Positions 1 to 7,781 of a stretch of DNA of 64,000 nucleotides are shown one piece after another. A model generated the notes under the pieces. The model did no database searches and was not told the DNA's origin. It worked only from the letters and a program-made list of their open reading frames with translations. The stretch lies in the NCBI GenBank assembly GCA_016793165.1, contig JAEULA010000089.1:246267-310266 (forward strand), read 5' to 3'. The position numbers and the translations under genes were made by a program. Position 1 is the first letter of the stretch, and each line of letters begins with the position of its first letter. The DNA comes from Alphaproteobacteria bacterium (GTDB lineage: Bacteria > Pseudomonadota > Alphaproteobacteria > CACIAM-22H2).

Positions 1-126
1 GCGCAGCTGGTCGCGGAATCCCAGGCCGCGCTGCGCGAGCTCGCGGCGCGGATCCCGCGGCGGTACGGCTACGGCGACGAGCCGGCGCTGACCTTCGATG
101 CGCGCCAGGCGAGGATCGATCGATGA
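1..126 (+). CDS. C-terminal end of an upstream gene (unidentified)
   Basis: The first frame is open from base 1 and ends at TGA 124-126, giving a 41-residue tail rich in Ala and Arg that ends in DARQARIDR. Codon use is strongly GC-ending like the neighbours. The stop overlaps the ATG of the amidase in an ATGA tetranucleotide (123-126), so the two genes are probably translationally coupled and in one operon. The tail is too short to assign a family; no function is proposed. Confidence 0.6.
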   Translation, partial: AQLVAESQAALRELAARIPRRYGYGDEPALTFDARQARIDR

Positions 127-1517
127 GCCGCGGCCCCCTGACGCTGGCCGCAGCCGGCAAGGCGCTCGATTCCGGACGGACCTCGGCGGCGGCGCTGCTC
201 GAGGATTCGCTCGCGCGCATTGCCGCGCACGACAAGGATCTCAACAGCTTCGTGCTTCTGACGCAGGCGCGCGCGCGGCGTGCCGCGGCGGCGGCCGACG
301 CCGCGATCAAGCGCGGCAGGCGGAGCGGCCCGCTGCACGGCGTGCCCTTCGCGTTGAAGGACATCTACTCGACGGCCGGCGTGCGCACGACCGCGCACTC
401 GCGCGTGCTGATCGGCAACGTGCCCAGGCGCAACGCGCCGACGGTGCAGCGACTGCTCGATGCCGGCGGGGTGATGGTCGGCAAGCTCGCGACGCATGAA
501 TTCGCGACCGGCGGCCCCGCCTATGACGGCCCGTTCCCGCCGGCGCGCAATCCGTGGGACATCGCCCACTTCACCGGCGGCTCCTCGAGCGGCTCGGCGG
601 CCGCGGTGGCTGCCGGCCTCGTGCCGCTGGCGATGGGCTCCGACACTTCGGGCTCGATCCGCGGGCCGGCGGCTTTCTGCGGCATTGCCGGCTTCAAGCC
701 GACCTACGGGCTCGTGCCGCGGACCGGCGTCGTTCCGCTCGCCTTCTCGCTCGACCATTGCGGGCCGATGGCCTGGACGGTCGAGGACTGCGCGCTGGCG
801 ATGAACGTCCTCGCCGGCCCCGATGCCGGGGATCCGGCGAGCGTGCCGCATCCCGGAATCGATTTCGACAGGGCTTCGCGCGGGTCGGTCGCCGGCATGC
901 GCATCGGCGTCGTGCGGCACTTCTGGGAGGAGGACGTCGAGGGCGAACCCGAAGCCGTGGCGGCGATCGAGGACTCGCTCAAGGTGCTGCGCAAGCTCGG
1001 CGCCAGGCTCACGACGATCCGCCTGCCGCCGCATGCCGACTGGGACGCATGCTGCCGCGTGCTGCTCTATGCCGAGGCCTATGCGATCCACGAGCACGAC
1101 CTGAAGACCCAGCCGCAGAGCTATGCCGAGATCACGCGAACGCGGCTCATGACCGGCGCGGCGCTCACCGGCGCCGACGTGATCCACGGCCTGCGGTGGC
1201 GCCGCCAGCTCAATCGCGCCTATGCCGAGGCGACGGCGGGGGTCGATGCCGTCGTGACGGCATGCTCGCTCGCTCCGGCGCCGCTGCTCGATCCGCTGAC
1301 GTCGCCGCCGTACTTCACCACGCGCGGCAAGCTGATCATGACGCCGTTCAGCCTCACCGGCGCGCCGGCGCTGAGCGTCTGCGCGGGCTTCACGAACCAG
1401 GGCATGCCGCTGAGCCTGCAGATCGCCGGCAAGCCCTTCGACGATGCCAAGGTCCTGCGTGTCGGACGCGCCTACGAGCGCGCGACGCCATGGCGGGAGC
1501 GACGGCCCGCGCTCTGA
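123..1517 (+). CDS. Amidase (amidase signature family)
   Basis: A 464-residue protein of the amidase signature superfamily, which hydrolyses carboxylic amides with a Ser-cisSer-Lys triad. Lys79 sits in HGVPFALKD, the Gly/Ser-rich signature TGGSSSGSAAA spans 151-161 with the expected cis-Ser near 155, and the nucleophile is Ser178 in GSDTSGSIR. Length fits the family (about 460-500). There is no signal peptide, so it is cytoplasmic. It overlaps the preceding gene by four bases. The substrate cannot be read from sequence; GatA-type subunit function is unlikely because no gatB or gatC partner is adjacent, and a stand-alone catabolic amidase is favoured. Confidence 0.93.
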   Translation: MSRGPLTLAAAGKALDSGRTSAAALLEDSLARIAAHDKDLNSFVLLTQARARRAAAAADAAIKRGRRSGPLHGVPFALKDIYSTAGVRTTAHSRVLIGNVPRRNAPTVQRLLDAGGVMVGKLATHEFATGGPAYDGPFPPARNPWDIAHFTGGSSSGSAAAVAAGLVPLAMGSDTSGSIRGPAAFCGIAGFKPTYGLVPRTGVVPLAFSLDHCGPMAWTVEDCALAMNVLAGPDAGDPASVPHPGIDFDRASRGSVAGMRIGVVRHFWEEDVEGEPEAVAAIEDSLKVLRKLGARLTTIRLPPHADWDACCRVLLYAEAYAIHEHDLKTQPQSYAEITRTRLMTGAALTGADVIHGLRWRRQLNRAYAEATAGVDAVVTACSLAPAPLLDPLTSPPYFTTRGKLIMTPFSLTGAPALSVCAGFTNQGMPLSLQIAGKPFDDAKVLRVGRAYERATPWRERRPAL

Positions 1518-2379
1518 GCGGCCCCGAGCGGCGGATCAAGGGCGGGCGACGGCGACGTCGCTCGCTTCCGCTGCGGTATCGCCGCATCGCCCGGAGCCGG
1601 TGTTGACAGGAGCGTCGGCAGCGACGCGGCAATCGGGCCTGGCGGCGATCTCGAGCGGCCAGGCAACGAGGCGCACCGGATGCTGCGGTCGGAGTCCCGA
1701 TCGAAGCGGACGACCGCTCCCGTCATCGTGAGCGGAACCGGCGGCCCCGTTGTCGACGTCGTGCGGCGCACGCATTCCCGGGCGCGACTGCGCGACCGGC
1801 GACCCGGCCGCTTCCGGAAGGGTGATCGAGGTTCGACCAGGCGCCGCCAGGGAGATTGCCGCCATCGCAAAGGCGGTCAACAGCAGCGCATGGCGGAGCT
1901 GGGTCAGCGCGACACGTTCGAAGCGCAGCCACCAGATCGGGCTGTGCCGGCGTCGCGACCTCGCGCGGGAGGCGGCCGGGCGATCCGATGCGGCCGCGGC
2001 GATGTCGCGCGGCGCTGGCGGGAGATCCGGGAGGCCGGCGTTCGGATCGCTCGGTTGCAGCGCAGCCAGCGGTTGCCGTGAAGTGCGGCTGCGGACAGAT
2101 GCCTGTGCGCCGTGGGCGATGCGCGACATCGTGCAATGCATCCTTCCCCGTCCTCCGTGCGGCCGCGATGGCCGAGGCCCTGATGGGCGTTGCCGGAGAT
2201 CGAGCAACATGCGTGCCACGCGGCGGGTCACGTCGCGCGTTGCGGCATAACGGTGATTTCGACTCTTCCACCGATCGGGTGGGGCCGATGGGGCAAATCA
2301 CGCAGTGCTCCGCGGCGACTTCACCCAGTGCGAAGCCGGCCGCAGGCCGCGCCGACCTGACGTTGCGTCGCGACCGGCT
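1518..2379. other. 862-base intergenic region without a convincing gene
   Basis: No reading frame here has convincing codon bias or a recognisable domain. A minus-strand frame (1536-2231) contains one hydrophobic stretch (HALLLTAFAMAAISLAA) that could be the remnant of a signal peptide or membrane segment, but its in-frame starts lie far upstream in Arg/Pro-rich low-complexity sequence. An inverted repeat GAAGCCGG / CCGGCTTC (2332-2339 and 2374-2381) lies at the 3' end of the alpha/beta hydrolase gene. The stretch is unusually long for this gene-dense window and may be a decayed gene. Confidence 0.5.
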
Positions 2380-3249
2380 TCACGCGACGTAGGTCGTAAG
2401 CTCCGGAAGGGCGAGGCGACCCGAGGCGGGACCGATCGGCGGCATCGCGTGCAGGGCCGATCGCGCGAAGCCGGCGATGAGATCCGCGACGCCGCGCGGA
2501 TCCTCCCAATGCGGCGCGTGTCCGGCACCGTCGATCGTGATGCGCTCGGCGCCGGGCAGGAACGCCTGCAGGCGGCGCTGTTCGGCGGCATCGCTGAACG
2601 TGTCGCGGTCGCCGCGGATCAGGAGCGCCGGCACCGCGATGCGCGCGAGCGAGCGGCTGAAGTCCTCGTCGAGCAGGCCGCGCAGGGTCTGCGTCCAGAC
2701 GCGCGCCGGAAGCTTGAGGCTCTCGGTCACCACCGTGTCGAGGAAGGCTGCCGGAACCGGGCGGGCGAGCGTGCTCTCCTGGAACGCGCGCGACATCGCG
2801 GGATCGACGGGGTCGACCAGATCCGCGATCGTCTCGCGCCAGAACGCCTCGACGACGGCATTGCCGCGCAGCGCGGCGAAGCCGCCGATCAGCGCCAGGC
2901 CGGCGACGCGGTCGGGCCGGGTCAGGGCATAGCGCGTAGCGACGAGGCTTCCCATGGAATGACCGACGAGCACGGCGCGCGGCACCTCGAGCCGCTCCAT
3001 GACCGCGGCGAGATCGTCGACGAGATCGTCGATGCGATAGCCCGTGCGCGGCTTGTCGGAATCGCCGTGGCCGCGATGGCTGAAGGCGATGCAGCGGCGA
3101 TCCGGCGGCATGTGCGCGAGCATGGGGGCGAAGGCGCGCCGCGAGTCGGTGTAGCCGTGCAGGAAGACGATCGCGTCGCCGCTGCGCGGTCCATGCGCGA
3201 CGGCATCGACGTGAAGGCCGGCGGCGGTGCGAAGGACGTGGTGGATCAT
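2380..3249 (-). CDS. Alpha/beta hydrolase
   Basis: A 289-residue alpha/beta-fold hydrolase. The oxyanion-hole motif HGY follows strand 3 at 31-33, the nucleophile elbow is GHSMGS with Ser98, the acid is Asp216 in RGDRD and the catalytic His is His244 in GAGHAPHWE. Length is typical and there is no signal peptide. It lies 73 bases downstream of the TPR-protein gene on the same strand, but a strong hairpin (3286-3316) separates them. Esterase, C-C hydrolase or haloperoxidase-like roles are all possible; the substrate is unknown. Confidence 0.93.
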   Translation of the reverse strand: MIHHVLRTAAGLHVDAVAHGPRSGDAIVFLHGYTDSRRAFAPMLAHMPPDRRCIAFSHRGHGDSDKPRTGYRIDDLVDDLAAVMERLEVPRAVLVGHSMGSLVATRYALTRPDRVAGLALIGGFAALRGNAVVEAFWRETIADLVDPVDPAMSRAFQESTLARPVPAAFLDTVVTESLKLPARVWTQTLRGLLDEDFSRSLARIAVPALLIRGDRDTFSDAAEQRRLQAFLPGAERITIDGAGHAPHWEDPRGVADLIAGFARSALHAMPPIGPASGRLALPELTTYVA

Positions 3250-3285
3250 GGCTTCGTGCTCCCCGGTCTCGGCGTGCGGGCGGCG

Positions 3286-3316
3286 GGGCCCGGAGGCGCC
3301 GAGGACCTCCGGGCCC
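3286..3316 (-). terminator. 11-bp perfect hairpin between TPR and hydrolase genes
   Basis: GGGCCCGGAGG (3286-3296) pairs perfectly with CCTCCGGGCCC (3306-3316) across a 9-base loop. It begins seven bases past the stop of the TPR gene in the direction of transcription and ends 36 bases before the start of the hydrolase. No U-run follows, so it may be a Rho-assisted terminator, an attenuator or an mRNA 3'-end stabiliser. Confidence 0.55.
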
Positions 3317-3322
3317 GTACCG

Positions 3323-4651
3323 TCAGGCGGCCTTGGCGCGGGCCATGGCGCGGTCGGCGAGCCAGCGGTTCCACGGGCTGGACGGCTTCACGGCCATGCG
3401 CTCGGCGGTGAGCGCCCGGGCGAGCGCGTCCTCGCCCGCGCGCAGCGCCGACTCGATCAGCGTGAGGTCGATCAGGTCGCGCTGGGCGTGGCTGCCGCCG
3501 AACCGGGCGGCGATGTTGCGCGCCGGGCGGAGCAGGCGGATGGCCGTCCCGTGGTCGCCGTCGCCGAATGCCCGGATCGCCTGCGTGACCGGCGCGCCGA
3601 CCTCGCGGATGAACGCCGCATTGTCGTCGCCGTCGCGCTTCGGCGCCGCCTGCAGCGCGAGCACGGCATCGCCATCGGCGCGGCGGCCCGCGCCGACGAA
3701 GGCCATCATCGCGTGCGCGTCGTTGAACGCGTAGTTGCTCGACGCGGTGAGCGTCGCCCAGTCCTCCGCGACTCCCTGCCAGCGGCCGCCGACATCGACG
3801 CCGCGCAGAATGAGGCGCCAGAGCATCGCCGAGGCGTCGACCATGTCGAGCACCGCGCCGGTGCGCGTCCCGTAGATCGACTCGTCGTAGAGCTTCAGCA
3901 CGGCGTCGGTCTCGCCGAGGTCGAGGTGGAACATCGCGAGATGCCACCAGTTGTGCACCTTGAAAAAGTTGTCGCGCGTCCAGCCGTCCTCGTTGCCGCG
4001 CATCCAGGCGATGCCGTCGCGCTGGCGGCCCTGCATCTCGCAGACATGCGCCACCGCGTGCTGCGCCCAGGAGTCGCGCGGTTCGAGCTCGATCGCGCGC
4101 CGGCCGGCGCGCTCGGCCGCCGTGTAGTCGCCCATCTCCTCGAGCCCGAAGGCGTGCATGCCGAGCACGCCGTGATAGTCCGGCATCGCGGGCGACCAGG
4201 CGGGCAGCGCCCGCGCGATGCGGTCGCGCAGCATTCGCGAGTCCCCGACGAAGAAGTCGAGCGCCTGGCCCGCCTGCAGCGCGAGGATGTCGTGCGGATG
4301 GTCGATCGCGACATCCTCGAGCGCGCGCGCTGCGGCGTGCCAGCGACCCTCGACGAGATGACGGATCGCGGCGAGATGGCCGCCCTCCCGCGTGGTGTGC
4401 GGCAGCGCTTCGGCCGCCTCGAGCGAGCCACGCGCGACATGGGCGACGTCGGGTCGGGCCCCGAGCAGGTGAAGATAGGCGTGCAGGACGCGCGCCATCA
4501 CGAAGTCGGGACGCCGCTCGATCGCCTCGGCGATGGTGGCGACGGGGTCGCCCTCGTAGAGAAGCAGCTGGCGCTGAGCCCGGTCGTAGAGGGCGGCGGT
4601 CTCGGTCGTCGCGCCGCTGAGCGCGTGGCCGAACTTGTCGTTGGTCGTCAT
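3323..4651 (-). CDS. Tetratricopeptide repeat protein, TTC38-like
   Basis: A 442-residue soluble all-helical protein. Helical TPR-like repeats run through most of the length (for example around the segment EMGDYTAAERAGRRAIELEP), followed by the HNWWHLAMFHLDLG motif typical of the TTC38 family found in bacteria and eukaryotes. No signal peptide or catalytic motif is visible, so a scaffold or binding role is inferred only. The start is supported by AAGGAG a few bases upstream. It is divergent from the LysR gene at 5091 across 439 bases containing a dyad, and could be that regulator's target. Confidence 0.85.
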   Translation of the reverse strand: MTTNDKFGHALSGATTETAALYDRAQRQLLLYEGDPVATIAEAIERRPDFVMARVLHAYLHLLGARPDVAHVARGSLEAAEALPHTTREGGHLAAIRHLVEGRWHAAARALEDVAIDHPHDILALQAGQALDFFVGDSRMLRDRIARALPAWSPAMPDYHGVLGMHAFGLEEMGDYTAAERAGRRAIELEPRDSWAQHAVAHVCEMQGRQRDGIAWMRGNEDGWTRDNFFKVHNWWHLAMFHLDLGETDAVLKLYDESIYGTRTGAVLDMVDASAMLWRLILRGVDVGGRWQGVAEDWATLTASSNYAFNDAHAMMAFVGAGRRADGDAVLALQAAPKRDGDDNAAFIREVGAPVTQAIRAFGDGDHGTAIRLLRPARNIAARFGGSHAQRDLIDLTLIESALRAGEDALARALTAERMAVKPSSPWNRWLADRAMARAKAA

Positions 4652-5090
4652 CGAGATCTCCTTGTGGTGGGCGCGTTCGGCCCGTCGCCGGGCATGTCGA
4701 CCGGCAGGAAAGGGCTCTCGCGCGCGGGACGGGGTTCCGTTCCCGGGGGTGGCGGGGCTGTTCGTCTGGTATCGTCCCGTGGCGGGCGCGACCCGATGGG
4801 GTCGCGGCGCAGCGGGTTCAGCGCGTGCGTCGTCGCGGCGGCGGGGCCGGTCGAACCGGGACCGCGGTCGCCGGCACGACAGGCAGCGGAGCTGCCGGGC
4901 GTGCTGGGGCGTTCGTCGAGGTCATGGTCATCGTCCTGTCTTGCGTGGCGCTTCGCCGCCATCGGGCGGCGGTGCGCGTCCTATCTGCCGTGGGCCGCGC
5001 GTTCCGACAATTGAGTTTTTCCAATCTCGCCGATGAGCGAGATTTCCGGTGCAGGTTGCGCATCAATCGATCGAAGGAGCCGGATCGCCG
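4652..5090. other. Divergent intergenic region, TPR gene / LysR gene
   Basis: A 439-base spacer between two divergent starts. Short frames on both strands are Arg/Pro-rich and look like noise. The only clear structure is the 22-bp dyad at 5023-5044. The segment around 5000-5050 is visibly more AT-rich than its surroundings (GAGTTTTTCCAATC), as expected for promoter DNA. Confidence 0.5.
5023..5044. promoter_or_regulatory. Dyad operator upstream of LysR gene
   Basis: AATCTCGC-cgatga-GCGAGATT is a perfect 8-bp inverted repeat with a 6-base centre, ending 46 bases before the LysR start and lying in the divergent spacer with the TPR gene. LysR regulators commonly bind such dyads next to their own gene to control themselves and the divergent neighbour. 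The assignment to this regulator is inference. Confidence 0.5.
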
Positions 5091-5942
5091 ATGCAGCTTG
5101 ATCTCGATCTTCTCAGGACCTTCGTCGCGATCTGCGAGACCGGCAGCTTTCGCGCCGCAGCGGACATCGTCGCGCGCACGCAATCGGCCGTGAGCCTGCA
5201 GGTGAAGAAGCTCGAGGAGGCGATCGGCGAGTTGCTGCTCGATCGCGATCCGGCGGGCATCCGACCCACGATCAAGGGCGAACTGCTCCTGTCGCATGCG
5301 CGCCAGGTGCTCGCCGCCCACGACGACGCGGTGCAGGCGCTCGGCAGCCGGCGCCACGACGATCGCGAGCTGCGGCTCGGCGTCGGCGGGGACTTCGCGC
5401 AGGGCATGATGGGGCGCGTCCTCGACGTGCTGCGGGCGGACCTGCCCAATCTCACCGTCCAGGTCGTGTGCGCGCCCTCGGAGGAACTCGGCACGAAGGT
5501 CCGCGAGGGGCAGGTCGAGATCGCGCTGCTGGGCGAGGGCGAGGGTCTCGGTCAGGGGCCGGTGATACATCGCGAGCGCTGCGTCTGGGCGAGCGGCGGC
5601 GATGCGCATCTGCGCGATCCGATCCCGCTCGCGATGGTGCCGCCGGAATGCCTCTACCGACGCTGGGCGGCCGAGCGCCTCGATGCCGTCGGGCGCGCCT
5701 ATCGCATCGTCTACACGTCGTATTCGATCGCCGGCCTGCAGGCGGTCGTGCGCAGCGGCCACGCCGTCACCGCCTTCGCCGAGAGCGCGGTCGTGCCCGG
5801 CATGCGGATCCTGGGCGAAGCCGACGGCTTCCCGCCCTTGCCGATGATCGAGGTGCGCGTCGAGCGCTGCCTCGCGCGCGACAGCAAGTGGCTGCGCAAT
5901 CTGCAGAAGGTCCTGATCGAGCGGCTGCGGCTCGACGGGTGA
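5091..5942 (+). CDS. LysR-family transcriptional regulator
   Basis: A 283-residue LysR regulator. The N-terminal winged helix-turn-helix (about 1-60) reads FVAICETGSFRAAADIVARTQSAVSLQVKKLE in segments typical of the family, followed by a periplasmic-binding-protein-like effector domain. The ATG at 5091 is preferred over the in-frame GTG at 5049 because GAAGGAG lies at 5073-5079 and the protein then starts at the usual distance from the HTH. It is divergent from the TPR gene with a dyad between them. Its stop abuts the stop of the convergent epimerase gene with no spacer. Confidence 0.93.
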   Translation: MQLDLDLLRTFVAICETGSFRAAADIVARTQSAVSLQVKKLEEAIGELLLDRDPAGIRPTIKGELLLSHARQVLAAHDDAVQALGSRRHDDRELRLGVGGDFAQGMMGRVLDVLRADLPNLTVQVVCAPSEELGTKVREGQVEIALLGEGEGLGQGPVIHRERCVWASGGDAHLRDPIPLAMVPPECLYRRWAAERLDAVGRAYRIVYTSYSIAGLQAVVRSGHAVTAFAESAVVPGMRILGEADGFPPLPMIEVRVERCLARDSKWLRNLQKVLIERLRLDG

Positions 5943-6683
5943 TCAGCGCGGGCCTTCGGACAGTCGGAAGCCGGGATCCCACCCGAGAATGTCCCGCGCG
6001 CGCGCGATCGACACGACCGGGTTCGGTTCGGCGATGTTGAAGATGCCCGCGTCGGCCTCCGCGACGGCCAGCAGCGCCGCCTGCGCGGCGGCGTCGACAT
6101 GCACGGTCGGCGCCGCTGCGGGCGCGTCGACGCCCGTGCCCGGTCCGTAGAATCGCCCGTAGCGCAGCACGATGCCGACGAGCCCCGGCGTCGCGCGCGT
6201 GATCCGCTCGAGCGACTTCACGCCGTCGATCGTGACGCGCCGGGCGGGCTCTGCCGGGTTTTCGAGCGGGTCGTCCTCGCCGTGCGGCGCGGGGCCGTCG
6301 GCATAGATCCACGCGATGCTCTGCGCGACGAGCCGGCGCGCGCCCGCGGCCACGGCCGCCGCCGCGAGATTGGCGGTGCCCTCCGCGCGCAGCCGCGCGT
6401 TGCGCGGCAGCGCGTCGGCCATCCGCGCCGGATCGAGGCCGGGCGGCAGGTCGGTGAGCTGATGAATCACGACATCGGGCCGCGCCGCGACCACGGCTTG
6501 GATCAGCGCGGCGCGATCGAACGCGTCGACGACGACGGGCTCGGCGCCGGCCCGCGCGAGCGCCGCGGCACGCTCGGGCCGGCGGGTCGTGCCGGTCACG
6601 CGATGACCGGCGGCCAGCAGGAGCGGAACGAGCCGCGCACCGACCGCGCCGGTGGCGCCGGCGACGAAGATCCGATTCGACAT
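5943..6683 (-). CDS. NAD(P)-dependent epimerase/dehydratase family protein
   Basis: A 246-residue short extended-SDR protein. The dinucleotide-binding motif GATGAVG lies at residues 9-15 right after a beta strand (RIFVAGATG). The ATG at 6683 follows GGAGG at good spacing; longer in-frame starts would add an unlikely Arg-rich leader. A canonical YxxxK is not obvious (the equivalent region reads GVKSLERI), so it may be an atypical NmrA/epimerase-like member with a reductase or regulatory role. It is divergent from the binding-protein gene at 6879. Confidence 0.82.
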   Translation of the reverse strand: MSNRIFVAGATGAVGARLVPLLLAAGHRVTGTTRRPERAAALARAGAEPVVVDAFDRAALIQAVVAARPDVVIHQLTDLPPGLDPARMADALPRNARLRAEGTANLAAAAVAAGARRLVAQSIAWIYADGPAPHGEDDPLENPAEPARRVTIDGVKSLERITRATPGLVGIVLRYGRFYGPGTGVDAPAAAPTVHVDAAAQAALLAVAEADAGIFNIAEPNPVVSIARARDILGWDPGFRLSEGPR

Positions 6684-6765
6684 GTCGGCGACCTCCGGCG
6701 TCATCGTTGTTCGTGGCGTGATCGCGAGGCGGCGCGTGCGCCGGGACCGGCCCGGATGCGCGCCG

Positions 6766-6786
6766 CCCATAGGGGCAAGCTATGGG
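6766..6786. promoter_or_regulatory. Palindrome CCCATA-N9-TATGGG, candidate LysR operator (site 1)
   Basis: Perfect 6-bp arms (6766-6771 and 6781-6786) around nine bases, including the T-N11-A spacing of LysR boxes. It lies about 100 bases upstream of the cluster A binding-protein start. The same architecture, GCCATA-N9-TATGGC, heads cluster B at 19761-19781. I found no third copy in the window. Confidence 0.6.
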
Positions 6787-6878
6787 GCGGCCAATCCTTC
6801 GCATGGTCAAGGATTCGACGGCCCGTGTACGGTCCGCAGACGGTCGGTCGCGACGACCGCAGCCCGATGGAGGATCCC

Positions 6879-7739
6879 ATGCCGATCCGCGCCCTGTCTT
6901 CACGCCGCCGTTTCCTGGTGCTGGCGGTCGCCGCATGCGCGTCCGCCGCTCTGCCCGGCCCGGTGCGCGCCCAGGTCGGGAAGCCCGAGACGATCACCGC
7001 CGGCGAGCTCAGCGTCCTCTACAATCCCGCGACGCCCCCGACGTCGTTCATCCAGAACGGCCAGCCGGCCGGCATGGCCATCGACCTCATCGCCGAGGCG
7101 GCGAAGCGTCTCGGCCTGAAGCCCGTGTTCCGCGCGCATTCCGACGTGGCGGGCGCGCTTCCCGCGATCAGCAACGGCCAGTACGACGTCGCCGCGCTCG
7201 GCCTCATGCGCACGCCCGAGCGCGAGGCCGTCGTCGATTTTACCGGGCCCTGGTACTACGGCTGGTTCCCGCTCGTCGTCGACCGCGCATCGGGCATCAA
7301 GGGCTACGCCGATCTTCGCGGCCGCGTCGTCGGCGCCGTGAAGGGCAGCATCCAGGAGAAGTGGCTGCAGGACAACCAGCCGGAGATCCGGCTGATGGCG
7401 TTTCCCAACGAGGTCGGGATGATCACCGCGATCAACGCCGGCTCCGTCGACGGGATCCTGATGGGCAGCGCGCAGCTGGCGGAGGCGATGCGCCGCTACC
7501 CGCAGCTCGTCGACGTCGCGCGCACGCCGACGCCGTATCCGAACGCCTTCCCGTTGCGCAAGGGCAACACGACGCTGCGCGCGGCGCTCGACAAGGCGCT
7601 GGCGGACATCGTCGCCGACGGCACCTATGTCCGGATCTACGACAAGTGGCATGCCGGCAACCCGTTGCCCGAGCCGCTCTATCGCGACTATCCGTCGCTC
7701 GTCGGCCAGCGCAAGCCGGGCGAGGTCGGCGCGAAGTGA
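6879..7739 (+). CDS. Amino-acid-type ABC transporter substrate-binding protein (family 3)
   Basis: A 286-residue periplasmic binding protein. The N-terminus carries a Tat-like signal (SSRRRFLVLAVAACA) with a cleavage region near PVRAQ at about residue 31. The mature part follows the family 3 layout: an opening strand ending in LSVLYNPATPP, then AIDLIAEAAKRLG, the signature YDVAALGLMRTPER, and a C-terminal ALDKALADIVADGTY. GGAGG at 6869-6873 supports ATG 6879. It is the first gene of cluster A, with gamma-glutamyltransferase, a decarboxylase-like protein and a permease. It probably delivers a polar or gamma-glutamyl amino acid. Confidence 0.92.
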   Translation: MPIRALSSRRRFLVLAVAACASAALPGPVRAQVGKPETITAGELSVLYNPATPPTSFIQNGQPAGMAIDLIAEAAKRLGLKPVFRAHSDVAGALPAISNGQYDVAALGLMRTPEREAVVDFTGPWYYGWFPLVVDRASGIKGYADLRGRVVGAVKGSIQEKWLQDNQPEIRLMAFPNEVGMITAINAGSVDGILMGSAQLAEAMRRYPQLVDVARTPTPYPNAFPLRKGNTTLRAALDKALADIVADGTYVRIYDKWHAGNPLPEPLYRDYPSLVGQRKPGEVGAK

Positions 7740-7781
7740 TCGCGGGGGCGGCGTCGTCCCGGCGCTGACGCGGATCGCATC

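Noticed and set aside
123..1517. Amidase as a GatA subunit of amidotransferase
   Set aside because: No GatB or GatC partner is visible in the available upstream or downstream sequence.
1826..1840. GGTTCGACC resembling a tRNA T-arm
   Set aside because: No acceptor stem, D-arm or anticodon arm can be built around it.
1536..2231. Minus-strand frame with a hydrophobic segment in the 860-base gap
   Set aside because: No start codon near the hydrophobic segment, no recognisable homology, and surrounding sequence is low-complexity; kept only as a note on possible decay.
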